64,000 nt of DNA from Plasmodium relictum (taxonomy: Eukaryota > Apicomplexa > Aconoidasida > Haemosporida > Plasmodiidae), in the NCBI RefSeq assembly GCF_900005765.1, contig NC_041692.1, positions 1,798,001 to 1,862,000 of the forward strand, read 5' to 3'. This document shows, piece after piece, positions 36,139 through 48,520 of the stretch; the first letter of the stretch is position 1, and each line of letters opens with the position of its first letter. A program made the translations under genes and the position numbers. Under the pieces are notes generated by a model. It saw only the letters and a program-made list of their open reading frames with translations. It ran no database searches and was not told the origin of the DNA.

Positions 36139-39057
36139 ATGTTTGATGTTAAATATGAAAATTTAAACAAGTATGATTTAAAAATTTGTCAAATTAACAT
36201 ATTAAAAAAAAAAGAGAAAAGAAATGATTTAAAGAATATTTTATTTTTTCCTTCTTTATTTTGGTTTAATGGCCATTTTTCATATCCACTACCTTTTTTA
36301 AAATATAATGAAATCAAAGGATTTGAAATAAAGGATTATGTAGCCTGTTCAATACATAAGCATAGTATCATTATCAGAAGAATTTTAAAAAATGAAATAT
36401 TAAATATTAATATGTTTAATGAAAAAAAGGTTTTATCATGCTTATTTTATATAGATTTTGATTATATATTAAAATTACTAAATATTTTTGTAAAATCCTA
36501 TTATATTTTGAACAAAAATGAATCAATTGAAAGTTCCTATAATAATATAAGATATTACTTATTTTATTATAATGAAAAAAATGAAATACACCTTTTCGAT
36601 GTCGAAAAGAATAATTCCATTTTAAGTATTTGTGAGAAAAGACAAATAACTTGCTTGAATTTCAATTTTCTTTATATAAATGAAAAAAATAGTTTATATA
36701 ATAAATTATCAAATGATGCGTATGAAGGAAATATAAAAATAGTTGATTTCGATAAAATTGATGAAAAGATTGTTTTGAAGAATAAATACAGTTTTGAATT
36801 ACTACAAGATAGGTTCAATGATGATTTATATAAAAAAAATGATTTCAAAATTTTAAAAAATATTTTTTATGTTTTAATATATGGTGATGAAGAAGGTAAT
36901 GTTTATTTTTTTGTTCCAGATAAAAAAATAAAAATAAAAAAAAAATTATCAAATGAAAGAGTTAAGTTCATTGAAACAAATGTAAAAGAATACTTTAAGG
37001 TAAAAAATAGACATGATTTATTCCAAACAATTAATAGCAACTATTATATTTTTATAGTTTTTAATGATTCTATTCATATAGTTAATTTTTATGTTTTTGA
37101 AACTTATTTTATTATAAATTTTGTAAATGAAAAGTTATTTTGCCTGACTACAAAATTTAATTATTTATGGAAAAATTATTTATCTTTTTCTACGAAAAAT
37201 TATGTAAAAATTTTTAATATTAACGAAAAAAAACTATTACACAATATTAAATTAAATAGCTTAATTGAGCAAGATAATGACCTTAATAAAAATTCAAAAG
37301 ATGATATATTAATTTGTGATAGAGATAAGATTAATGATATTTACGTTAGTAATTTTGATGAGAAAAATAAAAATTATGATTATAACAATAATTATGATGA
37401 AGATAAAAATAGTAAGATAGGCACTAAAAGATATATATATGAAACAAAGGAAGAAAAAAGCAAAGATAGCAATTCTTTAATAGAACAAGTAACAAATATA
37501 GACACAAATAAAAAAGAAAAAGAATTGAAGTATTATACATGTGTATATTTTGATTTAAAAGACAATTTATATATATCAAATAATAAAGGATTAGTATATG
37601 TATACAATTTAAGTAAGCAACAAATTATCAATACATTTGATATTAATTGTAAAATTGTTTTTTATTTATTTACTTTTACATTAAAGAATAAGGAATATAT
37701 ATATGTTTACGACTCGGAAAAATTTTATTGTTTATTTCTTATAAATAAGAAGAAAATTATTTACAAAATTTTTACCATTGGCCTATGGATATATCATATT
37801 TTATGTTTTCATAATAACATAATTTTTTCTTTAGGGAATGAAAATTTATATAATTTAGTAATAGAAAGTTCTAAAAGAAATTTTTTAAAATCAATATATT
37901 CTAACAATATAAATGTTTGTATTTATTTAATTAATCATCCTAATTTGCCTATTATTGCTTTTATTAATAAAAAATTAGTATTTGGATTTTTTTTCTTGGC
38001 AGATACAAAAAACATAAATATTCCTTCAATAAAAGAAAATCAAAATATTATATCAATTTGTTGGTTTAAGAGAAGTAAGAATATTTTTTTAGGTAGAAGA
38101 GATAGTGTAGAAGATTATCTCTCAAATAATGAAGAAACGTCTTTTACGTATGATCCGATACGTTTAGAAAATCAAAATCTTGAAATATTACAAAAAAAAA
38201 GGAAAAAAATAATTAAAAAATTTGTCGAAAATAACAATGATTTTGATACACATATTGCTGTATTAAATGATAACACATTATATTTATATAATATTGTAAA
38301 TAAAGAAATAAAAAAATTAAATAATGATATACTAAAGAATTTATTTAATTTTAAAGGAAAGAAATATATGAGTTCAACATTTGTAAATAATATATGTTAT
38401 ATTTTCATTTTATATGAAAAAAAATTAATAGTATTTGACGAATGTTGGAATTTCTCTAGATATGATATAAAAATAGAGGAGAAAATTAATAAAATGTATT
38501 TAAAAGAAGATATCATATTTTTGCATTCAAATAGCAATATTTACTTTATGTTCGTAGAGAATATTTTAAACCATTTTAATAAAGCAAATTATTATATGGA
38601 TAAAAACTCTGATGAAAAAATTTCGAATAACAAAACTTCGAATAACAACAAAGCTTTGAATGAAAATAATATATTACACAGTTATGAATTGTATTTTATA
38701 AGATTAAAATTAAAGGAAAATTTAAAAATAGTACTTTTTGATTTTTATTATTTGAACGAAGAAGTATATGTAGCTATTTTTTCAAAAAAAAAACAAATAT
38801 TTGTGTATAAAATAAATTTAAATGATGACTGTATAAAAAAAATAAACGAGAATAAACATTTAGAAATAGATACTAAATTATTAGCTCAATTTTTTAATTT
38901 TTATATTTTTGATCATATAAATAAGGTAGGTAGTATTTTATGTATGAAATTTTTTTACAATTCCAAAAAAAAAAAAATTTATTTAGCTTTTGGGGGATTG
39001 GAACAATTTCTTTTTTTGTGGAATTTTTCGAAGTATTCTGTGATACAGAAAAAATGA
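36139..39057 (+). CDS. WD40-like beta-propeller protein
   Basis: A 972-aa single-exon protein. It shows recurring short beta-strand blocks of the kind seen in degenerate WD40 propellers: YEGNIKIVDFD, YGDEEGNVYFFVPD, NNKGLVYVYNLSKQQIINTFD, and at the C-terminus YLAFGGLEQFLFLWNFSKYS. Canonical GH and WD dipeptides are mostly lost, so repeat borders cannot be set by eye. Two charged low-complexity stretches (about 375-460 and 820-850) interrupt the propeller. Large divergent WD40 proteins in Plasmodium include small-subunit processome (UTP) components and vesicle-coat proteins; I cannot place this one. Its stop lies only 163 bases from the stop of the converging PheRS gene. Confidence 0.85.
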   Translation: MFDVKYENLNKYDLKICQINILKKKEKRNDLKNILFFPSLFWFNGHFSYPLPFLKYNEIKGFEIKDYVACSIHKHSIIIRRILKNEILNINMFNEKKVLSCLFYIDFDYILKLLNIFVKSYYILNKNESIESSYNNIRYYLFYYNEKNEIHLFDVEKNNSILSICEKRQITCLNFNFLYINEKNSLYNKLSNDAYEGNIKIVDFDKIDEKIVLKNKYSFELLQDRFNDDLYKKNDFKILKNIFYVLIYGDEEGNVYFFVPDKKIKIKKKLSNERVKFIETNVKEYFKVKNRHDLFQTINSNYYIFIVFNDSIHIVNFYVFETYFIINFVNEKLFCLTTKFNYLWKNYLSFSTKNYVKIFNINEKKLLHNIKLNSLIEQDNDLNKNSKDDILICDRDKINDIYVSNFDEKNKNYDYNNNYDEDKNSKIGTKRYIYETKEEKSKDSNSLIEQVTNIDTNKKEKELKYYTCVYFDLKDNLYISNNKGLVYVYNLSKQQIINTFDINCKIVFYLFTFTLKNKEYIYVYDSEKFYCLFLINKKKIIYKIFTIGLWIYHILCFHNNIIFSLGNENLYNLVIESSKRNFLKSIYSNNINVCIYLINHPNLPIIAFINKKLVFGFFFLADTKNINIPSIKENQNIISICWFKRSKNIFLGRRDSVEDYLSNNEETSFTYDPIRLENQNLEILQKKRKKIIKKFVENNNDFDTHIAVLNDNTLYLYNIVNKEIKKLNNDILKNLFNFKGKKYMSSTFVNNICYIFILYEKKLIVFDECWNFSRYDIKIEEKINKMYLKEDIIFLHSNSNIYFMFVENILNHFNKANYYMDKNSDEKISNNKTSNNNKALNENNILHSYELYFIRLKLKENLKIVLFDFYYLNEEVYVAIFSKKKQIFVYKINLNDDCIKKINENKHLEIDTKLLAQFFNFYIFDHINKVGSILCMKFFYNSKKKKIYLAFGGLEQFLFLWNFSKYSVIQKK

Positions 39058-39220
39058 CTTTTTATTAATTTAAAAAAAATATAAAAACAAAACAACAAAA
39101 AAATTAAATAGAATAAAGTAAATAAGGGATAAACAAAAAGAAGATATTCTATAAAAAATGTTATAAGTCATAATAAAGAATATTTGAATGCTATATAACA
39201 CAGTATAAAGAAAAAAAAAT

Positions 39221-41008
39221 TTATCTAATAATTATATCATAAATGTTTAAAATTTTTTTTATTATTTCTTCATGCAATTCTTTAACATAATTTTTAAAAA
39301 TATGTTGTTCCTGTAAAAATAAAAGGGAAATTATACATAATATATGTAATTTTAAATTTTATACATTTTTATTTATAAATTGTTTTTAGCTTTATATGTA
39401 TATATAATATTTTTTAATGATATATGTATTTGTTCATAAAATTACTTTTATATTTGTTGTTGCAACATAAATGAATTTATAGGAATAACTAGTTTTATTT
39501 AATTCTTTATTCACAAATATATCAAAGAGAAAAACTTTTTTCAAAAAACTAGTGTTTTTTATATTTTTAAAATCAAAAATGTTTTTTATGAATTTTTCGT
39601 TGTTCCATTCCAAATTGGAATAAAAGGATAAATCTCTCTCCTCATTTTTTACATTGTATAAATTAATAAAATATAAAGCTTCCTTATTTTCATTTAATGC
39701 TTTTTTCATAGGACCTAGTAATTCATCTCTTAATTTTATACCTTCTTTTTTTGGAGATTCTGATAAAATATTTTCTCCTTTTAATAATTTATAATTTTTT
39801 ATATCATCATTTAATTTGTTTTTCAAATTTTCATTCAAATATTTATTATCTTTAAAATTTTTTATTATATTGTAATTTATTTCATTATTTAAGTTGTCTT
39901 TAGTAGCTTTATTAATTGGAACATTTTCTATATTTGAAATATATAAATATAAATCTCTTATTCTTTCAATACCAAATTTTATCATAGCAATTCTGTCTAA
40001 GCCTAATCCTATAGCTAAATAATCATGAATATCATGCTTTTTATTTTTCTTAAAAATAATTTTTTTTTTTAAAATTCCACTACCTAATATCTCTACCCAT
40101 TTATTATTATAAAAAACTTCTGCTTGAAGAGAATCATTTGTGAAATCAAATGAGTCCTCTTTTATCCTCCATTTATATTTTTTATTAAAAAGATATAATA
40201 ATAATTCACATAATATATATATAAGTTGTTTTTTATTATTAATTAATTCATTTTTTATTTTTATATATATATCTATTTGATTAAAAAATGGGAAATGAAG
40301 TTTATCAATGTTATCTTTTCGAAAAATACTTGAAATAATACAAAAATTATCACTGTTAAAATCAATTAAATTTAAATTGGTATTTCCTATATTATTAGCC
40401 TCACTAGAATTATTAATATTATAATTATCTATACGATTGTAATAAATATCACTGTTTTCTTGTTTTATGTTTTTATTATTACTTTCTTTACATATTTTTT
40501 TGTTATGAATATCAATATTCTTTTTCTCATAAGATCTTTGAAAAGAATAATTGCTTGTTTTTTCATATATATTAATATTTTCTGTTTTAGTGAGTTCTTT
40601 ATTATTTAATAACTGATATATAAATGGAAATAAGGATGTTGCTTGAGGTATAAATAAAAATGAATTGGAAAAATAAAAATTATTTTTCTTTGAAGTAGTT
40701 TCATTTGTGTTTTTAATTAAAATATCATTAAAACATAAATTACTATCATAAAGTGGACACTTATTGTAAACTAAGTAAAAAGATATTTTTTTTTTTAGAA
40801 AATTTAATATTTCATTTGTAACATCATGTATAGGATGATTTTTTATATTATATACATATTTAAATCTATTATAATTTATTATATCATCTTTTATATGATA
40901 CTTATTATTGAGTTTTATTAATTCAATTTTACTTAAGTGAAAATTCTTATAATTGTTGCTTAATTCAATCAGTACAAAAATTAAAAATGTACAAAAGAAA
41001 AAATACAT
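39221..41008 (-). CDS. phenylalanine--tRNA ligase, organellar single-chain type
   Basis: Two exons, complement(39221..39310, 39446..41008), 550 aa. This is the monomeric class II PheRS of organelles. NHPIHDVTNEILNFLKKK opens the catalytic core and IPQATSLFPFIYQLL corresponds to the ATP/Phe-site region. IFRKDNIDKLHFPFFNQIDI is motif 2-like, and GLGLDRIAMIKFGIERIRDLY (about 335-355) is motif 3. The C-terminal FDX-ACB anticodon-binding domain spans about 450-550. Unspliced, the frame ends in the middle of that domain. The second exon (after AAAATATAAAA|GTAATT and TTTACAG|GAACAA, phase 0) supplies its last helix, ending in Arg as family members do. It charges tRNA-Phe in an organelle; a mitochondrial Plasmodium enzyme of this kind is described. 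The N-terminus (MYFFFCTFLIFVLIEL) is hydrophobic like a signal peptide, so apicoplast or dual targeting should be considered. An Asn-rich insert sits at about 140-220. Confidence 0.92.
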
Positions 41009-41349
41009 TTCTAATATATATTTATCACAATTTTTTAAAAAATGTATAAAAAAAAAAATAAAGAAATGAAAAGTAATATATAACGTAAATGGATTTTCAT
41101 CCTAAAATACTAATTATGAATATATTTTTACATCTTTTAATATGAACTATGCATTTATCTGTTTTTTTTTTTTTTTTTTTTTTAAATTGCGAATAGAAAT
41201 AAAAAAAGTTGTAATTTATAAGTAGAATTTTTTTTCAATACAAATAAAATAAAATATTATGTAATATTAGTATATTAAAGTTATTGTATTTTTTTTTTTT
41301 ATCTTCTTTTTATCTCTTTATTAGATAGTTAAAAATTAATAAAAAGATA

Positions 41350-41404
<55 letters not shown>

Positions 41405-41781
41405 AATATAAGAAAGAAAAAAAAAAATTATATTAGTTAAAAAAATAAAAAAGTTTAAAATATTTAAATTCATCCCATGAAATTTATAAATATTTTAAAT
41501 TTTATATGTTTATGCACATTATAAAAAAAATAAAAAATGAAGGAATAAATAAATCAATTATATTTAATTATTTTAAAAAGTATGAATGATAAATTTATTA
41601 AAAATTTAAAGAAAAAAAAAGGTAATATTAATATGAGAGATAACAATACATTAAGTTTAAATTGAAAGGAAAACTTATGAACATATATATATGTACACTT
41701 ATCTATTTTTATTTTATTTATTATTTTATTGTTTTATTATTTATTTATATATTTTTTTTTTTTGTTTTAATAAATACAATA
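41009..41781. other. intergenic between CPN60 stop and PheRS start
   Basis: About 0.8 kb separating two minus-strand genes. It holds the PheRS promoter, the long TA microsatellite at 41352-41401 and poly-A/T runs. No gene seen. Confidence 0.65.
41352..41401. repeat. TA microsatellite, about 25 copies
   Basis: Fifty bases of uninterrupted AT dinucleotides, the longest pure TA run in the window. It lies about 345 bases upstream of the PheRS start codon and 430 bases downstream of CPN60. Likely hypervariable in length. Confidence 0.9.
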
Positions 41782-44322
41782 TTATTCATCATAATTATAA
41801 TCATCATTCATTTCATCCTCATCATCTTCATCTTCATCTTCATCATCCTCGTCTTCTTCATCTTCATCTTCATCGTCATCTTCTTCGTCATCTAAATCGT
41901 CTTCATCATCTTCATCATCAAGTTTATTTCTATTTCTTAAAAAATTTTTTTGTTTATTTAAATAATTACGTGAATTTAAAGAGGGGTCCAATATACCTTT
42001 TTCTTTTTTTTCGCTATCTACCATCATACATTCAGTAGTTAAAATCATACTAGCAATGCTACAACTATTTTTAATAACACTTAAAATAACATTAGTACTA
42101 TCTATAATTCCATTTTCAACCATATTAACAAATTTATTAGTATTGACATCATAACCAAAGCCATATTTATCTTTTGAATTTAAAATTATTTTAACAACAT
42201 TTTCTCCATTTACACCTGCATTGTCAGCTATTTGTTTAGTAATAACATCTAAACTACTAACAACTATATTTGCACCTATTTTTTGTAATTCTATTTCTGA
42301 TTCTAAATTTCCTATTAAATCAAGATATTTTTTATCCTCTTTATTATTATCCATTTGAAATTGTTCTTCAATTTTTTTATATATTTCTTGTATAAAATTT
42401 GATTTTATTATTTCTAAAAATGTAACTCCTCCACCTGGTACATAACCAATATCAATGGCACTTTTAACTGCATTGGTAGCATCTTCATATTTAAATTTTC
42501 TTTCTTTTTGTTCTGTTTCGGAGTTTCCACCTATTAATATTTTAGCTATTCCACCTGATAATGCAGCTATACGTTCATTTAATTTTTCTTTATCGTATTT
42601 TGAAGTTGTTTCTTCATATTCTTTTTTTAAAACTTTTATTCTTTCATCTATTTGACCTTTATATTCTTCTTTCGTAATTAAACTCGTTCTATCTTTTTTA
42701 ACTATTAAAGTATTAGCACTTCCTAATAGTGATAAATAGTTGTTATCAAAGCTGCTCATATTATTACTTAAGTTGTTCAAGTCTAAACCAACGTCAGCAC
42801 TTATATATTTACTATTTGTAACAATACATAAATCCTTTAAGTAATCTTTTCTTCTATCTCCAAAAGATGGGGCTCTTATAGGAACCTAAAAAATAAAAGT
42901 ATATATATATATATATATAATATAAATTTATTATATGTTTATTGTATATATTTCTTCATTTATATAACTGTATGAAAAATGTACCAAAGATTATAATTCT
43001 ATAATTATAAATTATTCTTTTTCTTATTTTTCTAGATTTTATATATCTCCATTTTTAAAGTATAAAATTACATTAGACATAAAAAAATTTTATACTTTAA
43101 TAAAAATAGAGAAAATTTGAAAAAACATAACAAATAAACATATTTTTCATTTTACAAAAATCATAAATATTTTTATCAAAGAAATTAATATATATTATTA
43201 TTTACAAGTTTAAAATTAAAATATGAGAATAGAGATTATTTTATTATATATGTAGAAAATAATATATATTAAAGCTTCTCTTTGATAAATATATTTATAT
43301 ATATAACTACATACCACTTTGATTGCTCCTTTTAATTTGTTTATAATTAATGTTTGTAGTACTTCATTGCTAAAATCATCAGCAATAATACATAAAGGTT
43401 GTTTATTTTTAGCAAAAATTTCTAGTATAGGTAAAATTGATTGAATATTATCTATATTCTGATCAGTTATTAAAGTTGAAACATTACTATATTCAATATA
43501 ATCTTTATTTTCATTATATAATAGATATGGATTAATTATACCTCTATCAAAATTATAGCCTTCAGTAAATTCTAATTTATCATTAATATCAGCATTGTCA
43601 TCTAATATTATTGCTGCATTTTTCCCTAATTTATCGTAAGCATTTGCAATAATTGTACCCATATGTACATCATTATTACTAGCAATTGTAGCAATATTTA
43701 GAATATCTTTATAAGTTTTAATTGGTGTTGATAAGGATTTTATTTTTTCAATTATCATTTTTGAAGCTAATTGTATACCTCTTTGTATAGGTATTGGATT
43801 ATGATTATTATTAACTTCTTCAATTCCCTTTTTTGTAATTGTTGCTGTCATTAATGCTGTAGAGCTAGTTCCATCTCCTGCTTTATCATTTGATATATTT
43901 GTACTTTCTTGCATTAGTTTTACTCCGTTATTTTTTTTTCTATCTTTTAAAGAAATATTTTTTGCTATAGTTACCCCATCATTTATTATTAAGGGGCTTC
44001 CATATTCCTTTTCTAATAAAACATTTCTACCTCTTGGACCTAATGTTAATTTCACAACATCTGATACTGTTAATATTCCTTTTAATAATTCATTTCTACA
44101 TTCATTCCCATAGATTATGTCTTTTCCTTTAACTTTATTTTCGCTCATTTTCATTTTTACATAATTTTCTTTTCTTTTACTTATTATTTTACTATTTATA
44201 TATTTTAGTCTCTTATTTAAAAATATTCTGTTTTTGTTGAATCCTCTCTTTTTCCTCATACTACTTCCATGTCTCAAACAAATAAAAAAAATTATAATTA
44301 AAAACACACTTATTTTTTTCAT
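41782..44322 (-). CDS. CPN60: 60 kDa chaperonin, apicoplast type (CPN60/GroEL)
   Basis: Two exons, complement(41782..42885, 43315..44322), 703 aa from the ATG at 44322. The splice AAAGTG|GTATGT with TTTTTTAG|GTTCCT is in phase 0 and restores the GroEL segment GAIKVVPIRAPSFGDRRK. Group I chaperonin landmarks are TLGPRGRNVLLEKEYGSP, INDGVTIAK, DKAGDGTSSTALMTATI (nucleotide site) and DATNAVKSAIDIGYVPGGG. The N-terminus MKKISVFLIIIFFICLRHG is a signal peptide followed by a basic, Asn/Lys-rich transit region: a bipartite apicoplast leader. An in-frame ATG at 44403 would add 27 residues before the signal peptide and is less likely. The last 50 residues are almost pure Asp/Glu, replacing the usual Gly-Met tail. 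The intron is 429 bases. The partner gene upstream (LPD) is divergently transcribed. Confidence 0.95.
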
Positions 44323-45747
44323 TTTATCTATACTTTTATATATACATATATAAATATATATTTTTTTTTTATTCCAAATTATAATATTAGGCGCATATAC
44401 CAACTATGCTTTTTTTTGAAAAATTTTCTTTTCTATATTTTTTTTTTAAATAATAAAAAAATTATATAAATTAACAAAATATATGTAAAAAAAAAAAATA
44501 AAAAAAAATATTTATATATATATTTTTTCCATAAAATTAATTAATATTAAAAATATCCAATTTGTTATAATTAAAAATGACAGATTAAAATTTTATGAAA
44601 TATTAGATGTATTCATAATTTCTTCAGAAATTATTATTAGTATAGATTTATTTTTATTTATTTATTTTTTTTTTATTTATTATTTAAAAATAAATCATAA
44701 ATATCAAAAATGTATTTCTTATATAAGATTTAGTTTTAAAAAAAATAATGTATGTTTATGGAATTGCTCCTGAACTGAATGTATTCTTTTTTTAAAATTC
44801 ATAAAGTGCTTTTACATTATTATAGAATTTTTTTTTTTTTAAAGCAAAAATGTATAAGAATCTACTTATGAATATATTTAATGAAAAATATAAAAAAATA
44901 AAATAGATAGAGATGTTTCATAAATATTATTTACTTTTATTTTTCTCATCGTAACTGAATTTTGAAAAAGATTAATGCACTTCAGTAATTTATTTCCTTA
45001 AGTGCTATTACAATTTTTTTTTTTATTTTTTTTTATTATTTTATTTTGTTACTTTTTTTTTTTTTTTTTAAAGAATTAATTATAATAGGATTAAAATGTA
45101 AAATTAAAAAAATTATTCAAAAAATTTAATAGAGAAATTATTTCAAAAATTGTAAACAGAAGAAATAGTATTATCAAAAGTAAAAAAAAAGGAATAAGAA
45201 AAAGTATTTAAAAAAATATTTGAATATTGATGAATTGTTAGTTAACAAATATATTTAATAATAATTTTTAATTAGATTTTAAGTATTTTTCTGATTTAAT
45301 TAAAAAAATACAAATTCATAAGATTTTTAAATATTTAAAGATTCATGTATCTTTTTTTTCAATATAAATAATTTTATTTTTACAAATTATTATATAATTG
45401 AAGAATTTATCTGTCTATATAAATATAATAAATTTATATTGAACATCTTATTGTATCACGTCATTTTCCATTTGTATTTTTTTTTTTTTAAATTATATTT
45501 AATAAATATATATTAAAATTCTATTTCAAAGTAAAAAGAATAATAAAAGAAGGGAAAAAAAAAATGAAACATATATTTTTACATACATATATTCTATCTT
45601 TGTGTTTTATAAATATAAAAAAAAAAAAAAAAAAATTAAAATTAAAAATTTATAGTATTCATAAATGATTTTTTTTTTTTTCTCCCTCTTCATTTTCTAC
45701 ATTTTCCTTTTTTTATAGAATATTTTTTTACTATATTAAATTGAAGA
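44323..45747. other. divergent promoter region, CPN60 / LPD
   Basis: About 1.4 kb between two organelle-protein genes transcribed away from each other. It consists of A/T runs without an obvious GC-richer motif island except isolated short words. No gene is supported. Confidence 0.6.
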
Positions 45748-45856
45748 ATGGTTGGATTCATGGGTAAAGCTAAAATTCTTTTTTGTCCATTTCGTCGACA
45801 TTTTTCAACTAAGATGGAGTAAAAAAATAAAAGAAAATCATAAATGAAGAGAAAGA

Positions 45857-45887
<31 letters not shown>

Positions 45888-47469
45888 TAATTTTTCAATA
45901 AAATTTAATAAAAATTGCAATAATACTTATGTTTTTTTTATTAATTTTATTTTATTAAAATTTCAAGGATATATGAACAAAAAAAATTTTTTTTTTTTTA
46001 GCTATGATGTTATAGTTATAGGTGGAGGCCCAGGAGGATATGTATGTAGTATTCGTTGTGGTCAACATAAATTAAAAGTATTAAATGTAAATGAAGATAA
46101 AAAATTAGGAGGAACATGTTTAAATAGAGGATGTATACCTTCAAAATCTTTATTACATATTGCACATAACTACTATGAAGCAAAAAATAGATTTAAAGAA
46201 AGTGGAATACTAATAGATAACATAAATTTAGACATTGATACTATTCATAAACACAAAAGGAAGTGTATGGGGAACTTAGCAGATGGTATATCTTTTTTAT
46301 ATAAAAAAAACAATGTAAATCATATGATTGGTCATGGAAGTTTAATAGATGAAAATACTGTTTTAGTAAAAACTGAAAAAGAAGAAAAAAAAATTACAGC
46401 AGAACGTATTGTTATAGCTACAGGTTCGAAACCAATTGAAATTCCATTAAAAAAATTAAACGATAGTGATCTAGATAATATTGATAATGTTAAGGATATT
46501 TTAGAATATGATCATGAATTTATACAAAATTCTGATGATATATTAAATTTTAAAAAAGTACCTAAAAAAATGTCTATTGTTGGTGGTGGAGTTATTGGAT
46601 TAGAGATAGGTTCAGTTTTTTCAAAATTGGGATCAGAAGTTACTATATTTGAGTTTAATGATAGATTGTGTAATTTTCTAGATAGTGATGTTAGCAAAGT
46701 TTTACAGAAAACATTAGAAAAAATTAAAATAAAATTTAAATTTAATACCTCCATAATAGGTGCTAACATAAAAAACAATGAAGCTATTTTGTTTTCGAAG
46801 AATAATAAAACAAATGAAATAAAAAAAGTGAAATCAGAACTTGTACTTATATGTGTTGGAAGAAAGGCAAATTTAGAGGATTTAAATTTGCATAATTTAA
46901 GTATTGAATTAAATAAAAATAAAAAAATACAGGTGGATGAATATTTTAATGTAACCCCATTATCTACTATCAAAGCTATTGGAGATGTTATAGATGGTCC
47001 TATGTTAGCTCACAAAGCTGAAGAAGAAGGTTATATAGTAGCTAATATGTTATTTTCTGAGTTAAAAAAAAATAAAAAAAAGAAAAGTCATATTAACTAT
47101 GATTTAGTTCCAAGTGTAATATATACTCATCCAGAAGTGGCTAGTGTTGGATATAATGAAGAAAAATGTAAAAAGTTAAATATCAATTTTAAATCTGTTA
47201 CTTTTCCTTTTGCTGCTAATAGTAGGGCAAGAACCATAGATGATTATGATGGTTTAATTAAATTAATTGTAGAAAAAGATACAAACAAAATATTGGGATC
47301 ACAAATAATAGGAAATAATGCAAGTGATTTAATTTTACCAATATCAATTTATGCAAGTAATAATGGATCATCTAAAAGCTTAAGTAAAATTATTTATCCT
47401 CACCCTACGTTTTCAGAAGTGATTAAAGAAGTTGCATTACAATCTTTTGACAAGCCTATACATATGTGA
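45748..47469 (+). CDS. LPD1: dihydrolipoyl dehydrogenase, mitochondrial (E3)
   Basis: Exons 45748..45818 and 46002..47469 give 512 aa. Exon 1 encodes MVGFMGKAKILFCPFRRHFS, an amphipathic, Arg/Lys-rich mitochondrial presequence, and ends ATGGA|GTAAAA. Exon 2 starts after a T-tract and AG, completing DYDVIVIGGGPGG (FAD dinucleotide fold, residues about 24-36). The redox pair is in GGTCLNRGCIPSK (C63, C68). The NAD site is SIVGGGVIGLEIGSVFSKLG, and the catalytic His is in YPHPTFSE near the C-terminus. All active-site elements are present. E3 re-oxidises lipoamide in the mitochondrial branched-chain/2-oxoglutarate dehydrogenase complexes and the glycine cleavage system. The intron happens to be open in the downstream frame back to 45844, so a naive call starts there and loses the presequence; the upstream exon is preferred. 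A stop TGA precedes the chosen ATG in frame. Confidence 0.95.
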
Positions 47470-48520
47470 AAATAAATTAATATATTAAAAAAAAAAGAAA
47501 AAAAAAAATGAGTATCTTAAAATTATTTTATTTTAATAGTTTATTCTTGTTTCCATTTTTCCTTTTCTTTGCTTTTGTTTTTTTTCTCATTTCTGTTTTT
47601 TTTAGTTATTTCTTATTACATCTGAAATAAATAGTTAAAGAATTATTAATGAATAATAATTTTTTAAACATACATAATTCTTATTTATTTAAAATTTTAA
47701 TTGAGTTAATAAAAATGAAAATATCCCTAAACACTAAGAAAAAAAATATAAACATCTAACTTCTTTAAGAAATTTTTAGATATTATAATTTCAGATTATT
47801 ATTACTTAAAAATACATTGAGCAACTTATAATTCAATTAAAAAAAAAAACAATAAAACAAGTAAAATAAAAGGAAATTTGTGGAGAAATATATTAAAACT
47901 TCATCTATGATTTAAAAAAAAAAAAAAAAAAATTATTTGTTTTTTTACATAACCAACTTGAAGATATATATCTTCTTTTAAAGTAATTAATGCACATTAA
48001 TTTATTATAACGAGATACTAAATTCTACATTTCAAAAATAACAATAATTTTAAGTAATATATTTTTTATAGATTAAATAATTATTTAAAACACTTTTATT
48101 ATGTTTTAAATCACCATCATTATAATTTTTAAAAAAAATAAAAAATAAAATAACGAATTATCCAAAAAAAAAATAAATAAAATAAAATATGGAATAAAAG
48201 AGAATAAAGAAAAAAAGAAAAAAGTAGAATAAAAGAGAAAAGAAAATTAAATAATAATAAAATATATAAATACATGTACAGAATATTCAATTATATATTA
48301 CTTTAAATTTTTACGTTAAGTGTAATTTAATACTGAAATTATTTTTGAGTATTTACCTTAAAATTTTATAAATTACTAAATTGTGTAATTGATATTGAAC
48401 ATTATTATTTTCAATTCTTTTTATCTAATAATTTTTTATTTGAACTTGGAATTATTTAAACTAAGTAAATATATTAATTTTTTTTTTTTTTTTATAATAT
48501 TAAAGAGCAAAAATACTAAA
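47470..48520. other. intergenic between LPD and cytochrome b5
   Basis: About 1.05 kb between two plus-strand genes. It has poly-A runs, then A-rich sequence with AATAAA/AAATAAAAT words. It contains the LPD 3' UTR and the cytochrome b5 promoter. A frame opening at 48389 continues into cytochrome b5, but the family start is at 48521. No separate gene. Confidence 0.6.

Noticed and set aside
44323-44403. Upstream in-frame ATG of CPN60 at 44403
   Set aside because: It would place 27 residues ahead of a clear signal peptide; the ATG at 44322 gives a standard bipartite apicoplast leader.
48389-48520. Upstream start of cytochrome b5
   Set aside because: The added 44 residues are Phe/Ile/Leu-rich products of A/T sequence with a T run; the family N-terminus begins at 48521.
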